A stretch of 7,065 bases of DNA from Candidatus Bathyarchaeota archaeon (GTDB taxonomy: Archaea; Thermoproteota; Bathyarchaeia; Bathyarchaeales; Bathyarchaeaceae), in contig CP070749.1 in assembly GCA_020348365.1 (NCBI GenBank), positions 614,570-621,634 on the forward strand. Direction: 5' to 3'. Numbering within the stretch: position 1 is the stretch's first letter; every line of letters starts with the position of its first letter. The notes beneath the pieces were generated by a model, which saw only the letters and a program-made list of their open reading frames with translations, had not been told where the DNA came from and ran no database searches. Both the position numbers and the translations under genes were made by a program. Positions 1 to 6,471 of this stretch are shown here, in pieces.

Positions 1-2
1 AT

Positions 3-413
3 TTCACAATCAAACTCCACCACAACCTGCTGGAAGTAGACTTGAAAGAGGGCACTAAGAAGAAGTTTGAAGATTTTGTGGAAGAGAATCCGATGCTTAG
101 AGGTAGCTTGGGCTTCCTATTCCAGAATGTAATCCCACTCGATGTGGCCCTCAAGGACATAGAATCAGTGGAGCAGGATGACAAAGGCCAAGTAAAGATA
201 ACAATCCCACACCGAAAGGACATTAATATCCCCCTTGAACCAAATGAATCACAAAGATTCATTGACAAGCTTAAGGAGCTAATTCTTGTGGAGAAACAAA
301 AGGAGATAGAGCGCATTTTGGCGTTGGACAGAAGGAAGCTGCTTAGGCGCCTGAAGACATTAAGTCTTGAACGTGGAGAGAGTGAAAAGATAGCTCATCG
401 ACCGGTCGTTTAG
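3..413 (+). CDS. 3' part of an unrecognised protein with a possible PH-like fold (5' end outside window)
   Basis: The reading frame is open from the left edge of the window to the TAG at 411-413, so the gene probably begins upstream. A TTG at 42 could serve as a start, but no ribosome site precedes it, and the upstream codons (FTIKLHHNLLEVD) read like real beta-strand sequence. The visible part has alternating beta-type stretches: FTIKLH, IESVEQDD and QVKITIPH. These are followed by an amphipathic helix (SQRFIDKLKELI) and then a Lys/Arg/Glu-rich helical tail. Several strands followed by one closing helix recall PH/GRAM-like domains, but this is a fold impression only. The tail may be a short coiled coil. 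No signal peptide or membrane segment is visible in the part present. It ends 141 bases before the GH57 gene and is probably transcribed separately. Function unknown. Confidence 0.6.
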   Translation, partial: FTIKLHHNLLEVDLKEGTKKKFEDFVEENPMLRGSLGFLFQNVIPLDVALKDIESVEQDDKGQVKITIPHRKDINIPLEPNESQRFIDKLKELILVEKQKEIERILALDRRKLLRRLKTLSLERGESEKIAHRPVV

Positions 414-466
414 GGAAGCCTACGCTAACACCATCTATAGCTCACCTGCAGAACTTATCCTCAATA

Positions 467-481
467 CTTAGCAGTGCTAAG
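467..481. promoter_or_regulatory. Perfect 15-base palindrome, candidate operator
   Basis: CTTAGCA-G-TGCTAAG is a perfect inverted repeat with a single central base. It ends five bases before the TATA-like block at 487-494 and about 74 bases before the first GH57 start candidate. This position next to the BRE/TATA region is where archaeal dimeric regulators commonly bind. As RNA it could form a 6-bp stem with a three-base loop, but no T-run follows, so a terminator for the upstream gene is less likely. That it is an operator is inference; no second copy was seen in the window. Confidence 0.45.
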
Positions 482-485
482 AATA

Positions 486-500
486 GATTAAATAGAGGAA
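486..500 (+). promoter_or_regulatory. TATA-like promoter block of the GH57 operon
   Basis: The block GATTAAATAGAGGAA contains an A/T-rich archaeal TATA-like core (ATTAAATA, 487-494). Transcription would be expected to start about 25 bases downstream, near 515-520, leaving a leader of roughly 35-50 bases. Almost the same block (AGATTTGAATAGAGGAA) lies at a similar distance before the convergent GT4-galT operon. That repetition is the main support for a real promoter element. The start site is inferred and has not been mapped. Confidence 0.5.
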
Positions 501-554
501 AAGTACATTCTGCTTGCGTAACATGATCAGAACGGTTATTGTGACTGCAATAGT

Positions 555-2150
555 GTGGTTGTGCGAGTGACAGATATCTGCTTCATCTTCGAGGTTCATC
601 AGCCCTTCAGACTCAACCGCAACTTCCAACAAGACCTAACCACACGCCAGTCTATAGCCAGAAAGGATCTATTTGACCTCTATTTCGACAATAATCTCAA
701 TCGCCACGTTTTTGACAGAGCGGCCAGAAAATGCTATTTCCCCTCAAACAATATCATCCTAGAACAGATTGACAGATACAGGAGAGATCATAAGAAGTTC
801 AAGGTTGCTTACGGTATTTCTGGCGTCTTCTTAGAACATTGTGAACTCTGGAACCTGGATCTCCTAGATTCCTTCAAGGATCTTGCGGATTCTGGATGCG
901 TCGAGTTTCTCGCTCAGCCATACTATCACTCCCTTGCCAGCCTGTACGGAATAGACAGGTCAGAGTTCGTCGAGCAAATCAGGATGCATCGCAAGCTCAT
1001 GAAGAGCCTGTTCAACTATGAGCCAAGGGTTGTCGAGAACACAGAGTGCCTTTACAACAATGCCATCGCTAGGACAGTTGAGGGTCTCGGCTATGAAGCC
1101 ACGGTTACAGAGGGCATTGAGAGGATTCTAGGCGGACGAAGTCCAAATCATGTTTATAAGGCGAAGAATTCTAAGCTGCGAGTTCTGCTTCGCAACTACC
1201 GCCTTTCAGATGATGTGGGCTTCCGCTTCTCCTCACCTTCATGGAAGGAGGGACCTCTCACCGCAGAAAAATACGCGAGCTGGCTGGCTGCCACCTATGG
1301 ACAAGCCATAACACTCTTCGTTGACTACGAGACCTTTGGTGAACACCACTGGCCTGAGAGCGGAATTCACGAGTTCTTGCGGTGGTTGCCAGGAGAGGTG
1401 ATCAAGTGGGATCATCTGAATTGGCGTACCCCCTCCGAAATCGTTCATCACCACCAGCCAGCTGGAGAGGTTGATGTTGACGAGTTCAACACGGTTTCCT
1501 GGGCGGATATCGAGCGGGATACCACAGCTTGGATAGATAATCCGATGCAAATGATGTGCTATGACTCCCTGAAGACTATGGAAAAATCAGTGAAAGCGGT
1601 AGGTGATCAAGAATTGCTGAGGCTGTGGCGCTACCTACAGATGAGCGACCATCTTTACTATATGAGCAGCAAGGGCGGTGGCCCAGGGGACGTACATAGC
1701 TACTTCAGCCCGTACAACAGTCCTGTTGAGGCCTTTACGATGTGTTCAAAGGTAATCTCCGATCTTGAGTTGAGGCTTCTGCAAGAGCTTGAAAAGCCGG
1801 AGTACGCTGAGCAAAGGCTACTGCGCAGGCTTCCGGCGGATAGGGGTTTCACCTTCTTCCACGACTTCGCGAGACCGACTAAGCTAACCGTTTGTGGCTT
1901 GGGCGAATTCCACTCAGCTCTCAAGACTGTGGCTGCGAAGGCCATCAGATTTCACATGGAACACGGGGATTTTGAGCGGTGGCTGCGTCATATTGTGGGC
2001 GACGAGAAGCTGGCGGATGAGGTGGCAGGGGTATCCAAGAAAGGTTTGAGTGGTGAGAAGTTGCGTAGACGAGTTTTGAAGATTGTCGAAGACAGAATTA
2101 AAAAGCTGCAGAAGACAGATAAGCCCAGCACGAGCATCGGGGGTTCTTAA
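555..2150 (+). CDS. GH57 alpha-amylase/4-alpha-glucanotransferase-type enzyme with C-terminal DUF5752-like domain
   Basis: This is a retaining glycoside hydrolase of family 57, expected to cleave or rearrange alpha-1,4-glucan in the cytoplasm; no signal peptide is seen. The family's conserved regions appear in order: EVHQP (13-17), AYGISGVFLEH (85-95), and VENTECLYNN (160-169), where Glu164 matches the nucleophile. Next comes VDYETFGEHHW (256-266), where Asp257 matches the general acid, and then YYMSSKGGG (368-376) with SYFSPYNSPVEAF (382-394). Both catalytic residues are present, so this is not one of the inactive 'amylase-like' homologues. Residues about 428-520 form an extra region with GFTFF, EFHSAL, FHMEHGDFERWL and GDEKLADEV, resembling DUF5752. 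Starts at GTG 555, 561 and 567 are all possible. GTG 567 gives MTDICFIFEVHQP, a family-like N terminus, but none has a clear ribosome site. The stop overlaps the next gene by one base (TAATG). Alpha-amylase versus glucanotransferase activity cannot be decided from sequence. Confidence 0.93.
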   Translation: MVVRVTDICFIFEVHQPFRLNRNFQQDLTTRQSIARKDLFDLYFDNNLNRHVFDRAARKCYFPSNNIILEQIDRYRRDHKKFKVAYGISGVFLEHCELWNLDLLDSFKDLADSGCVEFLAQPYYHSLASLYGIDRSEFVEQIRMHRKLMKSLFNYEPRVVENTECLYNNAIARTVEGLGYEATVTEGIERILGGRSPNHVYKAKNSKLRVLLRNYRLSDDVGFRFSSPSWKEGPLTAEKYASWLAATYGQAITLFVDYETFGEHHWPESGIHEFLRWLPGEVIKWDHLNWRTPSEIVHHHQPAGEVDVDEFNTVSWADIERDTTAWIDNPMQMMCYDSLKTMEKSVKAVGDQELLRLWRYLQMSDHLYYMSSKGGGPGDVHSYFSPYNSPVEAFTMCSKVISDLELRLLQELEKPEYAEQRLLRRLPADRGFTFFHDFARPTKLTVCGLGEFHSALKTVAAKAIRFHMEHGDFERWLRHIVGDEKLADEVAGVSKKGLSGEKLRRRVLKIVEDRIKKLQKTDKPSTSIGGS

Positions 2151-3313
2151 TGGATATTTGCTTCGCAACCTGGGAGTTCCCGCCTCGAATCGTCGGAGGG
2201 ATAGCGCGCCACTGCAATGGTCTGGCCAAAGCTCTGACTCGTAACGGCCATGAAGTATACGTCGTCACCTTGGATTTCCCGGGCACACCGAGCTATGAAG
2301 AGAGTGATGGGGTCATGATCTATCGCGCGGCGACTGAACTTGGTCACCCGAACTTCCTCACATGGGCGCTTCTGTTCAATCATTTCATTGAGAAGAAGAT
2401 AGCTGATGTGAACAGGAAAGTGGATTTTGACGTTATTCATGTTCACGACTGGTTGACGGGCTTCGCGGGTATATCCTTCAAGCATCAGATGCAGAAACCA
2501 ATGGTTGCCACGATACATGGGACGGAGGTTGGGCGGGCGCAGGGCCTGCATAATCCTGACTCATTCACTATCGACGGCATAGAATGGTGGACGACGTATG
2601 AGGCAGACAAGGTAATCGTGACAAGCGATTCTATGAAGGGAGAGGTTCACGGCCACTTTCACCTGCCGCAGGAGAAGATCGAGATAATCCCCAACGGGAT
2701 CGACCCGAAGAGGTATAACGCCTCTGTTAATCGATCGGCGGTGAGAGGACGCTACGGGGTTAATCCTCGCGAGAAGTTGATCCTTTGTGTCGGTAGACTA
2801 GTTCCTCAGAAGGGGATAGAATATCTCATCAGCGCGGTCCCTCGGATATCTGAGCGCTATCGCGAAGCGAGGCTATTAATCGTAGGCGAGGGATGGCTCA
2901 GAGGTCATCTGGAGCGCATCGCCAGATCAACCGGATATCAGCGCAAGATCACGTTCACGGGCTGGATTCCTGATCATGAACTGATAGCCCTTCTAAACAG
3001 TGCCGATGTTTTGGTCGTTCCATCGATCTATGAGCCCTTCGGCATAGTCGCCTTGGAGGGGATGGCGGCCGGCGTTCCTGTGGTCGTCAGTGATATCGGA
3101 GGCTTATCAGAGATTGTGGATCATGAACGCACAGGAATCTTGGCTTATTCAAGAAGCCCAGAGTCCATCGCGTGGGCTATTGAGAGAGTCCTATCCGACC
3201 CTGACCACTCTGAGTGGTTGGTCACAAACGCACGGGATATGATACAAAAGACTTATAGTTGGGAAGCCATCGCTATGAGAACCGCCAAGGTTTACAAAGA
3301 GGTGGCTGGATAG
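2150..3313 (+). CDS. GT4 glycosyltransferase, archaeal glycogen-synthase type
   Basis: A GT-B fold retaining glycosyltransferase of family 4, 387 residues, predicted cytoplasmic. It most resembles the Methanocaldococcus MJ1606-type glycogen synthase (from memory, not searched). The N-terminal acceptor-side domain has WEFPPRIVGGIARH (8-21), the glycine loop that contacts the donor phosphate, then HVHDW (97-101) and the IHGTE loop with His123. The C-terminal nucleotide-sugar domain has GRLVPQKG (215-222), whose Arg216 and Lys221 match the diphosphate-binding pair. The E-X7-E motif is EPFGIVALE (Glu295, Glu303), followed by GVPVV. All key residues are present. The likely reaction is transfer of glucose from ADP- or UDP-glucose to an alpha-glucan; the donor cannot be read from sequence. 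The ATG overlaps the GH57 stop codon, so translation is probably coupled. Other GT4 roles such as glycolipid or maltose-phosphate synthesis are possible, but the amylase neighbour favours glycogen. Confidence 0.9.
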   Translation: MDICFATWEFPPRIVGGIARHCNGLAKALTRNGHEVYVVTLDFPGTPSYEESDGVMIYRAATELGHPNFLTWALLFNHFIEKKIADVNRKVDFDVIHVHDWLTGFAGISFKHQMQKPMVATIHGTEVGRAQGLHNPDSFTIDGIEWWTTYEADKVIVTSDSMKGEVHGHFHLPQEKIEIIPNGIDPKRYNASVNRSAVRGRYGVNPREKLILCVGRLVPQKGIEYLISAVPRISERYREARLLIVGEGWLRGHLERIARSTGYQRKITFTGWIPDHELIALLNSADVLVVPSIYEPFGIVALEGMAAGVPVVVSDIGGLSEIVDHERTGILAYSRSPESIAWAIERVLSDPDHSEWLVTNARDMIQKTYSWEAIAMRTAKVYKEVAG

Positions 3314-3316
3314 AAC

Positions 3317-3595
3317 ATGCCCAACGACTTACCGGACGAGTCTTCAGTCTCCTTCGAAGGAACCGAGGAATTCCGTCTCCTCCGCATGCTACACAACATT
3401 GGCGCGACCAAGCCTGAGAAATCCCTGTCCATCCATGAAATCTCGGAGTGGACGGAAACTGAAGCCTCAGAGATAGATACAGAGCTTCAGAAACTCGCCG
3501 AACAAGGATTTGTCCAGTCCATGGAAGCTGATGGCACTACCAAATATCATGTCACGCTCAGTGGGATGAGAAAAGTGCTGAGCATGTACTCTTGA
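3317..3595 (+). CDS. Small winged-helix DNA-binding protein
   Basis: A 92-residue protein that looks like a single winged helix-turn-helix domain. Helix 1 is about 17-28 (EEFRLLRMLHNI). Helix 2 is about 39-45 (IHEISEW). The putative recognition helix is about 47-62 (ETEASEIDTELQKLAEQ). A beta-hairpin wing spans about 64-80, ending in KYHVTLSG, and a closing helix follows (MRKVLSM). The wing ending in Y-x-V/L-T-x-x-G is typical of archaeal ArsR/MarR-like one-domain regulators. It starts three bases after the GT4 stop codon; GAGGTGG at 3299-3305 lies 11 bases before the ATG and can act as the ribosome site. As last gene of the operon it may regulate glycogen genes, possibly its own promoter, but this is inference. 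No ligand-binding domain or cysteine cluster is present. Confidence 0.75.
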   Translation: MPNDLPDESSVSFEGTEEFRLLRMLHNIGATKPEKSLSIHEISEWTETEASEIDTELQKLAEQGFVQSMEADGTTKYHVTLSGMRKVLSMYS

Positions 3596-3650
3596 ACTGC
3601 CTCAAGCAATGCCTGCACGCGAACCCAACTGTCCATGTATGCATGCTATT

Positions 3651-4715
3651 CTACTGAAGCTTTTTCTCTTCCTGCAGAACCGCATCTCTCAAATCGGCAG
3701 CCGCATCCTCGGGCTGCACCGTGTTTATGAACATGCCGGAACTCTTCTCGAAGCCAGCCCATATGGCTAACTTCGGGTAGACCTCCAAATGCCAATGATA
3801 GCACTCTCGGTATTCCTTACTTGGCGAGATGTGGAATCCGAAGTTGTACGGTGGATCGTTTAGTAGGAAGCTTAACCCTCCAAACGATAGCCTTAGAACC
3901 TCAGCCAGATCTTTGACCTCGTCCTCCGTTGCGTCAAGCAATGATTGCTGGTGTCTTTTGGGAGCAATCCAGAATTCTAGAGGGTGCACACTTGCCCATG
4001 GGGCGAAGACCAGATAACTCTCATTCTCGTAGATGAGCCGCTGGCTGTTCTTCTCCCTCCTCAAAATATCACAAAAAGCACACTCCCCGTTTTCGCTCCA
4101 TAGCTTTCTGCACGCAACCAGTTCTTCTTCCAAAATCGTTGGAGAGAATGGGGCGGCAATTATCTGGGTGTGGACATGGGAGAGAGAGGCGCCAGCCTCT
4201 TGTCCATGGTTTCTGAAGATTGAAACATACCTCACGTACGGCTTTGAGGATAAAGTCTTGAGTCGATCGAGATACGCGTTGATTACAAAGGTCAGCTGTG
4301 AGATCCGTGCTATTCCAGGGTGTTCATCATGTTTTGGTGACTCGACGAGGACTTCATGATGCCCGATGGCTCTCGCGAGATAAGGACTCACCTTCACATC
4401 TGCTCCTTCTGAATCCTTGGGAGGCGTGAAGGCGGGATACAAGTTCGGCACGCACCGTACTATCCAGTTCTTGTGGCGAAAGCCATTTTGATCTCTCTCC
4501 TTCCGAATTTCTCCAGTGTTTGTAGAGAGATATACCAAGACGGCTGGGGGGGTCATATGCTCATTTCCTGGACAAAGTGGGCATGTGTCCATCCTCTTTT
4601 CTTCTTTCTCTCTCTTGGCGAAGTCGGTTGGCCGTCTCTTCCTTTCAGTAGCGATAACTGTCCATCGATCCAGAAGGTAGTCCTTGCGTATCTCATTCGC
4701 GGACAATGAACCCAC
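3651..4715 (-). CDS. galT: Galactose-1-phosphate uridylyltransferase family protein
   Basis: A HIT-superfamily nucleotidyltransferase of the GalT family, 354 residues, the usual length. It would exchange UMP between UDP-glucose and galactose-1-phosphate through a uridylyl-histidine. It begins in the family-typical way (RKDYLLDRWTVIATERKRRP). The zinc site is CPLC (Cys45, Cys48) with GHHEVLVESP (118-127) and His180. The active-site motif is SHVHTQ (179-184), with His182 as nucleophile; Val replaces the common Pro of HPH. The second half has CAFC (212-215), KRHQQ (253-257) and HWHLEVYP (307-314), matching the second metal region. The annotated GTG at 4715 lacks a ribosome site. A TTG three codons later (4706) has GGGTGGG four bases upstream and gives a 351-residue protein. 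It lies 25 bases after the second GT4 gene, so it is in that operon. With no galK or galE in the window, ADP-glucose phosphorylase, a member of the same family, is an alternative. Confidence 0.88.
   Translation of the reverse strand: MGSLSANEIRKDYLLDRWTVIATERKRRPTDFAKREKEEKRMDTCPLCPGNEHMTPPAVLVYLSTNTGEIRKERDQNGFRHKNWIVRCVPNLYPAFTPPKDSEGADVKVSPYLARAIGHHEVLVESPKHDEHPGIARISQLTFVINAYLDRLKTLSSKPYVRYVSIFRNHGQEAGASLSHVHTQIIAAPFSPTILEEELVACRKLWSENGECAFCDILRREKNSQRLIYENESYLVFAPWASVHPLEFWIAPKRHQQSLLDATEDEVKDLAEVLRLSFGGLSFLLNDPPYNFGFHISPSKEYRECYHWHLEVYPKLAIWAGFEKSSGMFINTVQPEDAAADLRDAVLQEEKKLQ
3661..3670 (+). terminator. T-rich tract, candidate terminator of the GH57 operon
   Basis: TTTTTCTCTT on the plus strand lies 65 bases after the winged-helix stop codon. 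It overlaps the last codons of the convergent galT gene, where it encodes Lys and Glu on the other strand. Archaeal RNA polymerase can terminate at T-rich tracts without a hairpin. A weak hairpin (CTTGA-ACTGCC-TCAAG, 3591-3606) sits over the stop codon but is too far upstream to pair with the tract. The AAG/GAG codons alone could produce this run, so confidence is low. Confidence 0.3.
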
Positions 4716-4717
4716 CC
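4711..4717 (-). promoter_or_regulatory. GGGTGGG, ribosome site that may shift the galT start to TTG 4706
   Basis: On the minus strand GGGTGGG contains the GTG start candidate and lies four bases before an in-frame TTG at 4706. The TTG start yields MSANEIRKDYLLDRW, close to the usual GalT N terminus. The GTG has no ribosome site of its own within the 25-base gap after the GT4 gene. Confidence 0.35.
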
Positions 4718-4740
4718 AAGAAGTTGGTGCGTTTCAATCT

Positions 4741-6012
4741 TTAAGAGCTATCAGATTTGGACTCTAGGAACTGTTCATAAAGCTGGGCGGTCCTTTTTGT
4801 TGCTGTGTCCCAAGTAAACTCTTCGAGAACCCTTCTCCTCCCGTTCTTGCCCAGTTCCACTCGTCTTTGAGGGTCTTGAATGGCGCTGGTAATTCCCCAA
4901 GCTATGTCTGCTGGATCGTTAGGATTCACGTGGAAGCCGCACTGGTTCGACCCACTTGGAATAACGCTCTCTCTCATCCCGCTGACGCCGGCGGCTCCGA
5001 CTACTACAGGCTTTTCCATGCTCATAGCCTCTAGGGCGACAATGCCGAATGGTTCATAGAGGCTTGGGAATATGGCGACGTCGCAGGCCGCGTAGTGGGC
5101 TATGCGGTCTTCCTCCGGTATAAATTCGAAGCGAAACTTAACGTGGTCTTGGAGTTTCAGTTTTCTGACGAGCCCCGCCAAGTAGTCCTGCATGTCTCCC
5201 AGACCCACAACTACGAGTTTTGCGTTCGGAATCTTTTCTATGACATGGGGCATAGCTCTGACCAACTTATCTACACCCTTCACATACACAAGTCTGCCGA
5301 CAAAGAGGGCCATCAAATCGCTGCTTTCTAATCCGTATCTCTGCCTCACATTCTGGATTGTTTCGTGGCTTACATGTTCTGGAGAATACTTCTCTGGATC
5401 CACTCCGTTGTAGCATACCTGAATCTTATCAGGGTTGAAATCCGCTTTCACCAACTCATCTACCATGGCGTAGGATACCGTGACTATCATATCGGCCATC
5501 TCCGCTCCGCGATGTTCAATGTTGGTTACAACGTCAGATCCATTGCCCATTGTTCTTCCTCTCTCGGATGAGTGCATGTGGAAGATGAGGGGGAGGTTCA
5601 GTTCTTTCTTGATCGCGGTGCCTGCCATTGCTGAGAGCCAGTCGTGAGCGACCACTACATCGTATTGGAAGTCCTCCAACCTGACAAGATCATTGACAAG
5701 TTTCGCCGCGCTGAGGTAATTGTATACGAGAATCTTGGAGAAGAAGTCTACCCCTTTGCCCATGCCCCACTTTTTGATGTCTTCGGCTATTACGTCCGGT
5801 AGGGAGTCGGATATGTCTATGTGGAGGGGCCTATGAATCTCCATGCCCCGCCAAAGCTCTCTTGTAGGCAGGCTTCCCTCGTCATCGTTCATGGTGAATA
5901 TGGTTACGTCATGACCTAGCAACACGAATTTTCTTGTGATCTCCGCAGCATATGTTCCTAGGCCCCCAACGATTTTTGGGGGATACTCATAAACTAGCAC
6001 TGCTATCCTCAT
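4741..6012 (-). CDS. GT4 glycosyltransferase, glycogen/starch-synthase-like (second copy)
   Basis: A second GT-B retaining glycosyltransferase, 423 residues, predicted cytoplasmic. Motifs in order: YEYPPKIVGGLGTY (8-21, donor-phosphate loop), VAHDW (121-125), and the HMHSSERGR loop (145-153). The C-terminal domain has GRLVYVKG (239-246) with Arg240 and Lys245 for the diphosphate, then EPFGIVALE (Glu320, Glu328) and EKPVVV. All residues expected for activity are present. It differs clearly from the 387-residue copy across the gap. Its N-terminal domain is longer, with an added stretch at about 41-115, and it has an EKPVV rather than a GVPVV loop, so it is an old paralogue and not a recent duplicate. 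GGAG at 6022-6025 lies nine bases before the ATG. It is the first gene of the operon with galT. Glycogen synthesis is the favoured role; another alpha-glucoside or glycoconjugate product is possible. Confidence 0.88.
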   Translation of the reverse strand: MRIAVLVYEYPPKIVGGLGTYAAEITRKFVLLGHDVTIFTMNDDEGSLPTRELWRGMEIHRPLHIDISDSLPDVIAEDIKKWGMGKGVDFFSKILVYNYLSAAKLVNDLVRLEDFQYDVVVAHDWLSAMAGTAIKKELNLPLIFHMHSSERGRTMGNGSDVVTNIEHRGAEMADMIVTVSYAMVDELVKADFNPDKIQVCYNGVDPEKYSPEHVSHETIQNVRQRYGLESSDLMALFVGRLVYVKGVDKLVRAMPHVIEKIPNAKLVVVGLGDMQDYLAGLVRKLKLQDHVKFRFEFIPEEDRIAHYAACDVAIFPSLYEPFGIVALEAMSMEKPVVVGAAGVSGMRESVIPSGSNQCGFHVNPNDPADIAWGITSAIQDPQRRVELGKNGRRRVLEEFTWDTATKRTAQLYEQFLESKSDSS

Positions 6013-6070
6013 TTCAGCTCGCTCCGGAAGTTCTCTCTCTGTTTCTGCGAAGGAATACGTTTATGGAACC

Positions 6071-6087
6071 TTCCTCTATTCAAATCT
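6071..6087 (-). promoter_or_regulatory. TATA-like promoter block of the GT4-galT operon
   Basis: Read on the minus strand this is AGATTTGAATAGAGGAA, ending 58 bases before the GT4 start codon. It contains a TATA-like TTTGAATA core and shares AGATT...AATAGAGGAA with the block at 486-500, which ends 54 bases before the first GH57 GTG (60 or 66 before the alternatives). A transcription start near 6045-6050 is inferred. No copy of the 467-481 palindrome was seen beside it. Confidence 0.5.
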
Positions 6088-6201
6088 TTTCCCATCGCTC
6101 TCAGATGTTTCTGGTTTAGACTTGCGAGAGACACCTTCAAATAGCTCTATCAATGCTCAGGGTAAATCGCGCCTTGGTACGTTGCAGCATAGAAATTGAG
6201 C

Positions 6202-6462
6202 CTAACATGACCTGCTTGAAGTCTTCTTTTCCAGGCCCAGCAGTCTTCTGTCAAGGTTGTCGATTTCGCGCTCCAGAGTGTCCAGCCTGACGGCGTTCTT
6301 CTTACCGAGCACTCTGGGCATGATATCCATGTTCATCCTTGTCTTAAACTCCTTCTCAGAAATCTGGCCCTCAGAAAAATCCAGCCATAATCGGAAGACC
6401 TTCCTTTCTTCCTCTCTAAGCGACTTCATGAACCTCTTCTGCCACTTCTCCTTTACACCCAT
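6202..6462 (-). CDS. Small charged protein of unknown function, coiled-coil C terminus
   Basis: I do not recognise this 86-residue protein. It is rich in Lys, Arg and Glu and predicted almost entirely helical: a basic N-terminal helix (KEKWQKRFMKSLREEERKVF), a short helix pair around FSEGQISEKEFKTRM, and a C-terminal heptad-like segment (LDTLEREIDNLDRRLLGLEKK) that could dimerise. There is no signal peptide, membrane segment or metal-binding motif. The ATG at 6462 is preferred because GAGGTG (6472-6477) sits nine bases upstream. A GTG at 6474 in the same frame would add four residues, but it lies inside that ribosome site. The site overlaps the stop codon of the HD-domain gene, so the two genes are almost certainly cotranscribed and perhaps translationally coupled. 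The codon pattern and tight packing make it a likely real gene despite its size. Confidence 0.65.
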   Translation of the reverse strand: MGVKEKWQKRFMKSLREEERKVFRLWLDFSEGQISEKEFKTRMNMDIMPRVLGKKNAVRLDTLEREIDNLDRRLLGLEKKTSSRSC

Positions 6463-6471
6463 ACTCCGTGA

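Noticed and set aside
414..466. Terminator after the left-edge gene
   Set aside because: No T-rich tract or stable hairpin directly follows the stop codon on the plus strand.
1239..1550. 103-residue minus-strand open frame inside the GH57 gene
   Set aside because: It is antisense to the conserved DYETFGEH region, whose coding constraint explains it.
2147..2551. 134-residue minus-strand open frame across the GH57/GT4 junction
   Set aside because: It lies opposite the well-supported N-terminal motifs of the GT4 gene, has no ribosome site or recognisable fold, and is an antisense shadow.
3591..3606. Small hairpin CTTGA-ACTGCC-TCAAG over the winged-helix stop codon
   Set aside because: The 5-bp stem is weak and no T-run follows directly, so it does not make a convincing terminator.
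3636..3646. ATGCAT/GCATGC short palindromes between the convergent genes
   Set aside because: Six-base palindromes are expected by chance, and the site lies at gene ends where an operator is unlikely.
4033..4359. 108-residue plus-strand open frame inside galT
   Set aside because: It is antisense to the catalytic core of galT, with low-complexity Ser/Phe-rich translation; a shadow frame.
6088..6201. Possible small RNA or extra gene in the 189-base gap before the second GT4
   Set aside because: Neither a clear stem-loop series nor a tRNA-like pattern nor a T-rich end is visible; beyond the promoter block nothing can be supported.
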